17,285 nucleotides of DNA. Source: JAEZVV01 sp036652035 (GTDB taxonomy: Bacteria; Pseudomonadota; Gammaproteobacteria; Burkholderiales; Burkholderiaceae_F). Position 1 is the stretch's first letter. Every line of letters begins with the position of its first letter. The stretch spans positions 1 to 17,285 of the forward strand of contig JAVVWR010000061.1 in assembly GCA_036652035.1 (NCBI GenBank), written 5' to 3'. Made by a program: the position numbers and the translations under genes. Below are positions 1 through 6,986 of the stretch, piece by piece. Under the pieces are notes generated by a model. It saw only the letters and a program-made list of their open reading frames with translations, had not been told where the DNA came from and searched no databases.

Positions 1-2260
1 TGACCACGCCCGGCATGATGCGCGGGCTGACCTTGGCGGGCAGCTCGACCACGCCGCGGTCATTGAAGACCTGAACCTTGTCGCCGTTCTTCAAGCCGCG
101 CTTGGCCGCATCGACCGGGTTGATCAGCAACTGGTCGGGGTGCAACTCGCGCAGCCACGGAATGTTGTGATAGGTCGAGTGCGTACGGCCATGGCCGTGC
201 AGGCCGAAGGCTTGCAGCGGGTACTTCTTGGCCAGCGGGTCGAGGTGGCTGTCGAAGGTGGTGACGTACTGCGGCAGCGGCGAGATCACGTCGCCCTTGG
301 GCAGGTCCCACTCGGCCGCGATCTTGGCCAGGCGCTCGGAGTAGATCTCGATCTTGCCCGAGGGGGTCTTGAGCGCGTTCTTGGCCGGATCTTCGCGGAA
401 GGCCTTGAGAGCGATCGGGTTCTTGCCCTTGCCCGGGATCTTTACCAGGCCCTGCTTCCAGAACTCGGCGAAGGGCGGCAGCTCGGAGTGTTTCTTGCGC
501 GTCTCTTCGTAGCACCACTCGACCCACTGCTCTTGCGTGCGGCCTTCGGTGTACTTGTCTTCGATGCCGAAGCGCTGGGCCAGGCCGCGGCAGATCTCGT
601 ACGACGAGCGTTGCTCCCATTGCGGCTTGACCGCTTGCTGCAAGGCGACGAGGAAGTTGCTGGTGCCGGTGGCATAACCGTCGGCGGCGAAGTCCGTGGT
701 CTCCTGCTGCATCAGGTCGGGCAGCAGGATGTCGGCGTAGCGCGCCGATGGCGTCATCTGGTTCTCGATCACCAGAATGAACTCGCACTGGCTCTCGTCC
801 TGCAGGATCTTGTGCGTGCGGTTGGTATCCGAGTGCTGGTTGATCAGCGTGTTGGTGGCATGGCACCACATGAACTTGATGTTGTTCTTGAGCTGATCAA
901 CGCCGCGAACGCCGTCGCGCTTGGCCGTCATCTCGGTGCCACGGGTAATGGCATCGGTCCACAGGAAGAACGGAATGCTCGCCTTGACCGGATTCTTGCC
1001 GGCCGGCAGGCCGACTTCGCCCAGACCGACATCGCCTTCCCGCGCGCCGGTGTTGGTGCCGGGCAGGCCGATGTTGCCGGTAAGAATCGGCAGCATCGCA
1101 ATCGCGCGCACGGTCTGCTCGCCGTTGGCCTGACGCTGCGGGCCGTAACCCTGCGAGATGAACACGGGAGCGGTGGTCGCGATTTCACGCGCCAGGCGCA
1201 CGATGGTCGCTTCCGGAACACCCGAAACCTTGGCGCCCCAGGCCGGAGTCTTGGGAGTCTTGTCAGCGCCCTTGCCCAGGATGTAGCTCTTGTAGTCGCC
1301 GTTCTTGGGCGCGCCAGCGGGCAGGGTCTTGGCATCAAAGCCGACGCAATACGTGTCGAGGAACTTCTGGTTGACCAGGTTCTCGGTGATCATCACGTAG
1401 GCCATCGCCTCGCACAGCGCGGCGTCGGTGCCCGGGCGGATCGCCACCCACTCGTCTTCCTTGCCCAGCGTCGAGTCGGTGTAGATCGGATCGATGATGA
1501 TGGTGCGGACCTTGCCTGCATCCTTGCTGCACTGGAATTCCCACGCCTTGCCGCCACCGGACTGGCGCGTGACCATCGGGTTGTTGCCGAAGCTCACATA
1601 CAGCTTGGCCTTGGCCACCTCGGTCATGTAGCTGCCGTTGCCGCCGACACCGTAGGTGTAGGGCATGCCCTCGCGGATCTGCGCGCTCGAGTAGGTGCCG
1701 TACTGATTGAGGTAGCCCCCCAGCAGGTGCAGCAGGCGCAGGTTGGCGTTCTTGCCCGAGACCAGCTGATACGTGCCCGAGGCGTACTGGTAATAGACCG
1801 CGTCGTTGCCGTATTTCTCGATCGTTCCCTTGAGTTTGGCGGCGACGATGTCGAGCGCTTCGTCCCAGCTGATGCGCTCGAACTTGCCCTCGCCGCGCTG
1901 GCCGACGCGCTTCATCGGGTACTTCAGTCGCTCGGCGCTGTAGAGGCGCTGGCGCATCGAGCGACCACGCACGCAGGCGCGAACATGGGGAACCAGGGCC
2001 GACGTGGCACAGCCGTCGACGCCCGTGTTGTCGGGCTCGATCCGGATCACTTGACCATTCTTGCTGACCACGCGCAGCGGGCAGCGGCTGCCGCAGTTGA
2101 CGGTGCATGAACTCCAGGTTCGCACTTCAACATCATTGACGGCATCAGCCACGGCCTGTGCCGTCGCGTTCAGCGGGAATTGCAGAGCGACGGCACTGGA
2201 GCCGAGCGCAGAGAACTTCAGAAAATCGCGCCGCGCAAGCGGTCGGCCGAACACTGTCAT
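1..2260 (-). CDS. dmsA: Dimethyl sulfoxide reductase-type molybdopterin catalytic subunit DmsA (C-terminus cut by window edge)
   Basis: This is the catalytic molybdo-bis(MGD) subunit of an anaerobic DMSO/N-oxide reductase, normally partnered by an FeS subunit (DmsB) and a membrane anchor (DmsC). The ATG at 2258-2260 has a GGAG ribosome site 5 bases upstream. The protein opens with a Tat signal, ARRDFLK with R10-R11, then a hydrophobic stretch. Cys52, Cys56, Cys60 and Cys96 give the DmsA-type [4Fe-4S] spacing, embedded in CTVNCGSRCPLRV and VRACVRGRSMR. GTYSSAQIREG (S191/S192) matches the region of the Mo-ligating serine in DmsA. Further on, YADILLPD and HSTYHNIPWLRE match late DmsA segments as I remember them. 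I checked the frame at about 2107, 1690, 1399, 739 and 64 and saw no shift. About 753 codons are present; E. coli DmsA has about 814, so some 40-60 residues lie beyond the left edge. dmsB and dmsC would be expected there. The true substrate (DMSO, TMAO, selenate or other) cannot be fixed from sequence. Confidence 0.9.
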   Translation of the reverse strand, partial: MTVFGRPLARRDFLKFSALGSSAVALQFPLNATAQAVADAVNDVEVRTWSSCTVNCGSRCPLRVVSKNGQVIRIEPDNTGVDGCATSALVPHVRACVRGRSMRQRLYSAERLKYPMKRVGQRGEGKFERISWDEALDIVAAKLKGTIEKYGNDAVYYQYASGTYQLVSGKNANLRLLHLLGGYLNQYGTYSSAQIREGMPYTYGVGGNGSYMTEVAKAKLYVSFGNNPMVTRQSGGGKAWEFQCSKDAGKVRTIIIDPIYTDSTLGKEDEWVAIRPGTDAALCEAMAYVMITENLVNQKFLDTYCVGFDAKTLPAGAPKNGDYKSYILGKGADKTPKTPAWGAKVSGVPEATIVRLAREIATTAPVFISQGYGPQRQANGEQTVRAIAMLPILTGNIGLPGTNTGAREGDVGLGEVGLPAGKNPVKASIPFFLWTDAITRGTEMTAKRDGVRGVDQLKNNIKFMWCHATNTLINQHSDTNRTHKILQDESQCEFILVIENQMTPSARYADILLPDLMQQETTDFAADGYATGTSNFLVALQQAVKPQWEQRSSYEICRGLAQRFGIEDKYTEGRTQEQWVEWCYEETRKKHSELPPFAEFWKQGLVKIPGKGKNPIALKAFREDPAKNALKTPSGKIEIYSERLAKIAAEWDLPKGDVISPLPQYVTTFDSHLDPLAKKYPLQAFGLHGHGRTHSTYHNIPWLRELHPDQLLINPVDAAKRGLKNGDKVQVFNDRGVVELPAKVSPRIMPGVV

Positions 2261-2282
2261 GTTTTCTCCAGGATCATCCGAA

Positions 2283-2304
2283 AGTGGCATTTCGTCATGC
2301 CACT
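2283..2304. repeat. Perfect 8-bp inverted repeat in the dmsA leader
   Basis: AGTGGCAT and ATGCCACT flank a 6-base loop, 23-44 bases upstream of the dmsA start codon. There is no T-run on either side, so it does not look like an intrinsic terminator. It could be an operator or an RNA hairpin in the leader. I saw no good FNR/ANR box (TTGAT-N4-ATCAA) in the 162-bp gap between the exporter gene and dmsA. Confidence 0.5.
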
Positions 2305-2422
2305 GGGGGTCTTGATCGTCGCGGAGCGATCCAGGAGAGAATTGATCTGACACAGGCGGAACCGCCGATCTGGGGTAAGTCGGATCAGCGAAACCGCTAA
2401 TGGAGAAATCGTTTAAATAACC

Positions 2423-2992
2423 TCAGAAAAGACGGTCGCCTTGAGCCAAGGTGAGTACGCCCAGCACCGCGAAGATCAGCGCGGCGATGCCATGCACCAG
2501 CGGCATCGGGATTTTCTTGGCGGCGACATCGCCGAGCAGAACCGCGGGCACGTTGGCGAGCATCATGCCCAGCGTTGTTCCGCCAACCACGGCGATCAGA
2601 TCGGTGTAACGAGCTGCTAGCGCCACGGTGGCGATCTGGGTCTTGTCGCCCATCTCGGCGAGGAAAAAAGCGATCACGGTGGTCATGAAGACGCCAAAGC
2701 GTGCGCTGCCGCCGGCCTCGTCGTCGGCCTTGTCGGGAATCAGCATCCATACCGCCATCGCCAGGAAGGAGCCACCGATCACCCAACGCAGAATCTCGGG
2801 GCCCATGGCCTGAGCGATCCAGCCGCCGACCACGCCGGCGAGCGCATGGTTGGCCAGGGTGGCAACCAGGATGCCAAGAATGATGGGGATGGGGCGGCGG
2901 AACTTGGCGGCAAGCAGCAGCGCGAGCAGCTGGGTCTTGTCGCCGATCTCACCGAGCGCAACGATGCCGGTGGATACGAGGAAAGCTTCCAA
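2423..2992 (-). CDS. GDT1/TMEM165 (UPF0016) family manganese exporter
   Basis: An inner-membrane cation exporter of the GDT1 family, whose bacterial members (for example MneA) export Mn2+. The family hallmark E-x-G-D-K-T occurs twice, as EIGDKTQ (residues 15-21) and EMGDKTQ (113-119), in two homologous halves of three hydrophobic helices each. A charged linker (PDKADDEAG) joins the halves. I place the start at TTG (2990-2992), giving 189 aa, the usual length for the family. A GGAG site lies 7 bases upstream, and conserved homology begins at once (MEAFLVSTGIVALGEIGDK). The open frame extends 36 codons further to an ATG at 3098-3100, but that stretch is the riboswitch aptamer and its platform, so the longer start is probably wrong. 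Control is by the manganese riboswitch directly upstream. Physiologically it should relieve Mn excess. Confidence 0.9.
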   Translation of the reverse strand: MEAFLVSTGIVALGEIGDKTQLLALLLAAKFRRPIPIILGILVATLANHALAGVVGGWIAQAMGPEILRWVIGGSFLAMAVWMLIPDKADDEAGGSARFGVFMTTVIAFFLAEMGDKTQIATVALAARYTDLIAVVGGTTLGMMLANVPAVLLGDVAAKKIPMPLVHGIAALIFAVLGVLTLAQGDRLF

Positions 2993-2999
2993 GGGGTGT

Positions 3000-3003
3000 C
3001 TCC
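3000..3003 (-). promoter_or_regulatory. Shine-Dalgarno GGAG that selects the TTG start of the Mn exporter
   Basis: GGAG lies 7 bases before TTG 2990-2992. No comparable site precedes the in-frame ATG at 3098-3100, which lies inside the riboswitch. The site directly follows one arm of a 7-bp helix (3004-3010). Confidence 0.65.
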
Positions 3004-3045
3004 GGGCCGGATCGAACACGAATGACCACGCAACTCCCCCGGCCC
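3004..3045 (-). promoter_or_regulatory. Possible expression-platform helix of the Mn riboswitch
   Basis: In the minus-strand RNA, GGGCCGG (3045-3039) is exactly complementary to CCGGCCC (3010-3004), with a 28-base loop. The second arm ends immediately before the GGAG ribosome site. This fits translational control in which the aptamer state decides whether the helix masks the start region. The pairing is seen in sequence; the switching role is inferred. Confidence 0.45.
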
Positions 3046-3061
3046 TTCCGGTGGCTGCGCG

Positions 3062-3163
3062 GTCATCGGTCTTGCCAGGCGGTGAGGCTGTCTGCGCCAT
3101 GGTCGGTGGACCAAGTGTGTTGACGCAAACCCCTGCGGGGCAGGGCGGCTACTCCCCAATGAC
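3062..3163 (-). ncRNA. yybP-ykoY manganese riboswitch aptamer
   Basis: The minus strand carries the hallmark GGGGAGTAGCC (3157-3147), followed by GCGTCAACACACTTGG and, at the 3' end, GGCAAGACC. These match the conserved core of the yybP-ykoY Mn2+-sensing family as I recall it. The closing stem P1 can be drawn: GTCATTGG (3163-3156) pairs with CCGATGAC (3069-3062) over 8 bp with one G-U. The aptamer sits upstream of a Mn2+ exporter gene, a classic target of this riboswitch, which normally turns expression on when Mn2+ is high. The conserved core, closing helix and gene context agree. Exact boundaries are my estimate. Confidence 0.88.
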
Positions 3164-3174
3164 GGGTGACGCGA

Positions 3175-3180
3175 ATTTTA
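3175..3180 (-). promoter_or_regulatory. Candidate -10 box for the riboswitch/Mn exporter transcript
   Basis: TAAAAT on the minus strand differs from TATAAT at one position. It would place transcription start near 3168, about five bases before the riboswitch P1 helix. No convincing -35 is visible in the GC-rich sequence upstream, so this is a weak call supported mainly by its spacing to the aptamer. Confidence 0.35.
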
Positions 3181-3200
3181 CGGCAAGCCCGCGGCTGCCA

Positions 3201-3234
3201 GAGCGGCGAACGCGGGAAACCGCGCACGCCGCTC
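3201..3234 (-). terminator. GC-rich hairpin after fadH, possible terminator
   Basis: GAGCGGCG and CGCCGCTC form an 8-bp outer stem, and CGCGG/CCGCG can extend it inside, 12-45 bases past the fadH stop. No T-run follows, so it may be a weak or Rho-assisted terminator rather than a standard intrinsic one. It separates fadH from the riboswitch promoter. Confidence 0.4.
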
Positions 3235-3245
3235 CGAGCGAGCGG

Positions 3246-5279
3246 TCAGAGCGAGGCGGCGAGGCGGCAGGCCTGGTCGATCGCCCGCTTGGCGTCGAGC
3301 TCGGACGCCTCGAAAGCGCCGCCGATCAGATGGGCCTTGATCCCGCGCGCGGCGAGCGGCTCGACCAGTTCGCGCAGCGGTTCCTGGCCGGCGCACAAAA
3401 CGATGTGATCGACCGCCAGCAGGGTCGGGTCGCGCCGCTCCTTGCCAAAGCTGACGTGCAGTCCAGCCTCGTCGATGCGCTCGTAATTGACCCCGTCCAT
3501 CATTTGCACCGCCTTCATCTTGAGCGTGGCGCGGTGGATCCAGCCGGTGGTCTTGCCCAGGCGCGCGCCGACCTTGCCGGCGCTGCGCTGGAGCAGGGTG
3601 ACTTCGCGCGCTGGCGGGTCGATTTTCGGCACCACGCCGGTGACGCCGCCGCGCGCGTCGGCCGGGTCGCCCACGCCCCATTCGGCGAGCCAGGCGGGAA
3701 GGTCGAGCGTGGGCGAGTGGCCGTCCTGCACCAGGAACTCGGCGACATCAAAGCCGATCCCGCCCGCGCCAATGATGGCCACACGCCGGCCGACCTTGGC
3801 CCGGCCTTTCAAGACGTCGATGTAGCTGAGCACCTTGGAGCTGTCGCTGCCGGAGATCTTCACCGCGCGCGGAGTGACGCCGGTGGCAAGCAGAACTTCG
3901 GCGTAGCCGCCGGCGGCGAGCCGCTCGGCGTCGACCGCGGTATTGAGGTGGAGCTTCACGCCGGTGGCATCGACCCGGTAGCGGAAGTAACGCAGCATCT
4001 CGTCGAACTCTTCCTTGCCTGGCACCTGGCGCGCCAGGTTGAGCTGACCGCCGATCTCGGGCGCGGCGTCGAACAGATCCACCTCATGCCCGCGCTCGGC
4101 GAGCACGGTGGCGGCCGAGATACCGGCCGGGCCGGCGCCCACCACCGCGAACTTGCGCTTGACCAGAGCTGGGCGATAGACCAGTTCGGTCTCATGGCAG
4201 GCGCGCGGATTGACCAGGCAGCTGGTGAGCTGGTTGACGAAGACGTGGTCGAGGCAGGCCTGGTTGCAGGCAATGCAGGTGTTGATCGCCTGCGGCGTTC
4301 CGCGCGCGGCCTTCTTCACGAAGTGCGGGTCGGCGAGCAGCGGGCGCGCCAGTGAAACCATGTCGGCCACGCCGTCGGCAAGCAGCTGTTCGGCCACCTC
4401 GGGGGTGTTGATGCGGTTGCTGGTGATGAGCGGGATCTTGACCTCGCCCATCATCTTCTTGGTGACCCAGGCCCACGCCGCGCGCGGCACGCTGGTGGCG
4501 ATGGTGGGAACGCGCGCCTCGTGCCAGCCGATGCCGGTGTTGATGATGGTGGCGCCCGCCGCCTCGATCGCGTGAGCGAGCTGCACCACCTCGTCCCACG
4601 AGCTGCCGTTGGGCACCAGGTCGATCATCGACAGGCGATAGATCAGGATGAAGTCGGGCCCCACCGCCTCGCGCGTGCGGCGCACGATCTCGACCGGCAG
4701 GCGCATGCGGTTCTCGTAGCTGCCGCCCCATTGATCGCTGCGCTGATTGGTGTGCGTGGTGAGGAACTCGTTGATGAAGTAGCCCTCGCTGCCCATGATC
4801 TCGACGCCGTCGTAGCCGGCCTCGCGCGCCAGCACGGCGCAGCGGACAAAGGCCTTGATCTGGCGCTCGACTCCGGCGGTCGAAAGCTCCCAGGGCTTGA
4901 AGGGCGAGATCGGCGAACGGATGCGCGAGGGCGCCACTCCGAAGGGGTGATACGCGTAGCGCCCGGTGTGCAGGATCTGCAGCGCGATCTTGCCGCCCTC
5001 GGCGTGCACCGCGTCGGTCACCACCTTGTGCCGCGCCGCCTTGCTGCGGGTGGCGAGCGTGCCGGCAAAGGGCTTGGCCCAGCCCGCCAGGTTGGGAGCG
5101 AAGCCGCCGGTGACGATCAAGCCCACCTCGCCCTGGGCGCGCTCGGCGAAATACGCGGCGAGCTGGTCGAACTGGTCGCCATCTTCCAGACCGGTGTGCA
5201 TCGATCCCATGAGAACGCGGTTCTTGAGCGTGGTGAAGCCGAGGTCAAGCGGTTGCAGCAGATGCGGGTAGGCGGACAT
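3246..5279 (-). CDS. fadH: NADPH-dependent 2,4-dienoyl-CoA reductase FadH
   Basis: A flavin and iron-sulfur reductase that converts 2,4-dienoyl-CoA to enoyl-CoA during beta-oxidation of unsaturated fatty acids. At 677 aa it matches E. coli FadH (672) nearly end to end as I recall it. An OYE-like TIM barrel with FMN comes first (LDLGFTTLKNRVLMGSMHTG). Catalytic Tyr167 lies in GYFINEFLT and His253 in GIGWHEAR. The [4Fe-4S] cysteines are C335, C338, C342 (NTCIACNQAC) and C354. Then come FAD and NADPH Rossmann motifs (VVGAGPAGISAA, VAIIGAGGIGFD). The frame stays open 30 codons upstream, but homology begins at MSAYPHLLQPLDLGF, so ATG 5277-5279 is chosen although no strong ribosome site precedes it. 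It is divergent from arginase, with a 165-bp spacer between them. Its function is unrelated to the neighbours, so it is probably transcribed alone. Confidence 0.95.
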   Translation of the reverse strand: MSAYPHLLQPLDLGFTTLKNRVLMGSMHTGLEDGDQFDQLAAYFAERAQGEVGLIVTGGFAPNLAGWAKPFAGTLATRSKAARHKVVTDAVHAEGGKIALQILHTGRYAYHPFGVAPSRIRSPISPFKPWELSTAGVERQIKAFVRCAVLAREAGYDGVEIMGSEGYFINEFLTTHTNQRSDQWGGSYENRMRLPVEIVRRTREAVGPDFILIYRLSMIDLVPNGSSWDEVVQLAHAIEAAGATIINTGIGWHEARVPTIATSVPRAAWAWVTKKMMGEVKIPLITSNRINTPEVAEQLLADGVADMVSLARPLLADPHFVKKAARGTPQAINTCIACNQACLDHVFVNQLTSCLVNPRACHETELVYRPALVKRKFAVVGAGPAGISAATVLAERGHEVDLFDAAPEIGGQLNLARQVPGKEEFDEMLRYFRYRVDATGVKLHLNTAVDAERLAAGGYAEVLLATGVTPRAVKISGSDSSKVLSYIDVLKGRAKVGRRVAIIGAGGIGFDVAEFLVQDGHSPTLDLPAWLAEWGVGDPADARGGVTGVVPKIDPPAREVTLLQRSAGKVGARLGKTTGWIHRATLKMKAVQMMDGVNYERIDEAGLHVSFGKERRDPTLLAVDHIVLCAGQEPLRELVEPLAARGIKAHLIGGAFEASELDAKRAIDQACRLAASL

Positions 5280-5444
5280 GGGCGATCGGGTTGAAGGGGA
5301 AGAGGAAAACGTCCGAAGGACGGACTCGCAGTGTGACCGATGCATGCGCGCCGAGGTCGGGTAGAACATGGTGCGCTTCCTCGATTGCCGGGCCGCTGGC
5401 GCTGTTATTCTCGCCGCCGTTTCTTGACCTTCCGGAATTTCGCC
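5280..5444. promoter_or_regulatory. Divergent spacer between fadH and rocF
   Basis: This 165-bp region must hold promoters for two divergent genes. I found no strong sigma-70 match on either strand; TTGCCG (5385-5390) with TATTCT (5406-5411) toward rocF has only a 15-bp gap. A short hairpin, CGTCC-TTC-GGACG on the minus strand, lies in the fadH leader near 5310-5322. Confidence 0.4.
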
Positions 5445-6362
5445 ATGTCCCAGCCCGTTTCACTCATTGGTGCTCCCACCGACATTGGCGCCGGCGCGCG
5501 CGGCGCCAGCATGGGCCCGGAAGCCCTGCGCGTGGCCAATATCGGTCCGATGCTCGAGAGCCACGGCCTGGACGTGATCGACCGCGGCAACCTGAGCGGG
5601 CCGGCCAACCCCTGGCAGGCGCCAGTCGACGGTTACCGCCATCTCGATCAAGTGATCGAGTGGAACCGCACCGTGCACGAAGCCGTTCACACCGAACTGC
5701 AGCTAGGCCGCTTGCCGATCCTGCTCGGTGGCGATCATTGTCTGGGGCTGGGGTCGATCAGCGCTGCCGCGCGCCACTGCCGCGAAACCGGCAAGAAGCT
5801 GCGCGTCCTGTGGCTCGATGCTCACGCCGATTTCAACACCAGCGTTCTTACCCCCAGCGGCAATATTCACGGCATGCCGGTCGCCTGCCTGTGCGGCCAC
5901 GGCCCGCAGGAGCTGATCGAGATCGGCGGTGAAGTGCCGGCGATCAGCCCCAAGTGGATCCGTCAGGTCGGCATTCGCAGCGTTGACCCGGGCGAGAAGA
6001 AGTTTGTCCACGAGGTAGGCCTCGAGGTGTTCGACATGCGCTACATCGACGAGATGGGCATGCGGCACACGATGGAACTGGCGCTCGCCACGCTCGACGC
6101 CAACACCCACTTGCACGTGAGCTTCGACGTCGACTTCCTCGACCCCGAGATCGCTCCGGGTGTGGGCACCACCATCCCCGGCGGCCCGACCTACCGCGAG
6201 GCTCAGCTGTGCATGGAGATGATCGCCGACACCGGTCGCCTGGCCAGCCTTGACGTGATGGAGCTCAATCCTGCGCTCGACGTTCGCAACAAGACCGCGA
6301 TCCTGGCGGTTGACCTGATCGAGAGCTTGTTCGGCAAGAGCACGCTGATGCGGCGCAAGTAA
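5445..6362 (+). CDS. rocF: Arginase (Mn2+-dependent, ureohydrolase family)
   Basis: Hydrolyses L-arginine to L-ornithine and urea in the cytoplasm using a binuclear Mn2+ centre. All metal ligands of the family are present: His98 (GGDHCLGLGS), Asp125, His127 and Asp129 (WLDAHADF), and Asp228 and Asp230 (SFDVDFLDPE). His142 in SGNIHGMPVA corresponds to the catalytic His141 of human arginase. The SGNIHGMP context and the N-terminal GAPTDIGAGARGASMGPEALR favour arginase over agmatinase. The length of 305 aa fits the family (about 300-320). The frame is open from 5340, but family homology starts at MSQPVSLIGAP, so ATG 5445-5447 is taken. It is transcribed opposite to all close neighbours and head-on to replication from the proposed origin. 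A GC-rich hairpin tract and a perfect palindromic terminator follow. Confidence 0.93.
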   Translation: MSQPVSLIGAPTDIGAGARGASMGPEALRVANIGPMLESHGLDVIDRGNLSGPANPWQAPVDGYRHLDQVIEWNRTVHEAVHTELQLGRLPILLGGDHCLGLGSISAAARHCRETGKKLRVLWLDAHADFNTSVLTPSGNIHGMPVACLCGHGPQELIEIGGEVPAISPKWIRQVGIRSVDPGEKKFVHEVGLEVFDMRYIDEMGMRHTMELALATLDANTHLHVSFDVDFLDPEIAPGVGTTIPGGPTYREAQLCMEMIADTGRLASLDVMELNPALDVRNKTAILAVDLIESLFGKSTLMRRK

Positions 6363-6372
6363 AGGGAGTCGT

Positions 6373-6420
6373 CGCGGGCATAGCCCGCGTTACCCGACAC
6401 GAAGGCGGAGCTGGCTTCGT
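6373..6420. repeat. Two adjacent hairpins, REP-like intergenic repeat candidate
   Basis: CGCGGGC-ATA-GCCCGCG (6373-6389) and ACGAAG/CTTCGT around a 10-base loop (6399-6420) lie just past the rocF stop. The first resembles the GTCGCGGGCATAGCCCGC type of dispersed extragenic palindromes common in GC-rich gammaproteobacteria and relatives. Only one copy is in the window, so repeat status is inferred. Confidence 0.4.
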
Positions 6421-6479
6421 AGCGCGGACTCGGCCCGCGGATCCCAGATGCGGCTGCGAGTTGGCCGTGGCCATGACGC

Positions 6480-6506
6480 AAACCGCAGCCCGCGGGCTGC
6501 GGTTTT
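6480..6506. terminator. Bidirectional intrinsic terminator between rocF and the chorismate-lyase-like gene
   Basis: Positions 6480-6505 are a perfect 26-bp palindrome, an AAACCGCAGCCCG half facing its exact complement, with a T-run at 6503-6506. Read on the minus strand, the same A/T flanks serve the convergent gene. That gene's stop codon (6506-6508) touches the palindrome. No unpaired loop is needed in the perfect form; the centre CGCG would open to form one. Confidence 0.75.
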
Positions 6507-6779
6507 CATGGACGGACGATCTCGAGCAGATCAACCGCCGGAGCGCCGTCGCAGAAGATCGTGGCAAGCCGGCCATACACGTCGCGCGGCTCGGCCAAAC
6601 CAAAGCGCGCGGCGAGTGGATCCTCAGCGGCGATGTGAAAGTAGGCCTCGCTCGTGACTTCGCGCAGCACCCGGTGGTTGATCAGGATGCGGCCCAGCGG
6701 AATCCGAGCGGCGAGAATTTCCTCTCGCACCATGGGCGCGACCGACTGCAGATTGAAGATCATCAGCCCGGTCATCACG
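6506..6779 (-). CDS. Chorismate-lyase-like (DUF98/UTRA-fold) protein, C-terminal part only; interrupted by assembly gap
   Basis: Some 90 codons are readable before the stop at 6506-6508, and the rest lies in the 100-N gap. The segment contains MIFNLQSVAPMVREEIL, PLGRILINHRVLREV and DPLAARFGLAEPRDVYGRL. This order of a 'PLGRIL' turn, an arginine-rich strand and a closing strand near LLEIVRP resembles the C-terminal half of chorismate pyruvate-lyase family proteins. The first glimpse of the family, which uses chorismate or binds small effectors, does not define the substrate here. The gap is a placeholder of unknown length, so the frame cannot be continued through it. It is convergent with rocF, shares its terminator, and lies downstream of the 5'-nucleotidase on the same strand. 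Confidence 0.6.
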
Positions 6780-6879
6780 NNNNNNNNNNNNNNNNNNNNN
6801 NNNNNNNNNNNNNNNNNNNNNNNNNNNNNNNNNNNNNNNNNNNNNNNNNNNNNNNNNNNNNNNNNNNNNNNNNNNNNNN
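6780..6879. other. Assembly gap of exactly 100 N
   Basis: One hundred undetermined bases in a row. Exactly 100 is the usual placeholder for a scaffold join of unknown size, so the real distance may differ. Confidence 0.97.
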
Positions 6880-6986
6880 GCGACTGGCCGCGGCGCCGCG
6901 GCGATGGAATCGAGGTGTCGTGCCACAAGCCAAGGCGGTCGCGAAGAGCCGCCTCCTTTCTTTGATTGTCGGGTGCGCGCTGAATC
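6880..6986 (-). other. Probable 5' end of the gapped gene, start not resolved
   Basis: On the minus strand an AAAGGAGG motif (about 6957-6950) follows the 5'-nucleotidase stop. No ATG, GTG or TTG falls 5-10 bases after it. Two later starts run into the gap: TTG 6926-6928 (MWHDTSIPSP...) and GTG 6924-6926 (MARHLDSIAAAPRPV...). The GTG frame looks more like a protein N-terminus, but neither has good spacing. It is also uncertain that this edge belongs to the same gene as 6506-6779. Confidence 0.35.

Noticed and set aside
140..2110. Plus-strand open frame of 656 codons
   Set aside because: It is antisense to dmsA, whose minus frame has a Tat signal, FeS cysteines and family motifs; high GC keeps the opposite frame open.
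3098..3100. ATG start giving a 225-residue exporter
   Set aside because: It lies inside the riboswitch aptamer, lacks a ribosome site and adds a non-homologous leader.
2850..4355. Plus-strand open frame of 501 codons
   Set aside because: It runs antisense across the Mn exporter, riboswitch and fadH and shows no recognisable domain.
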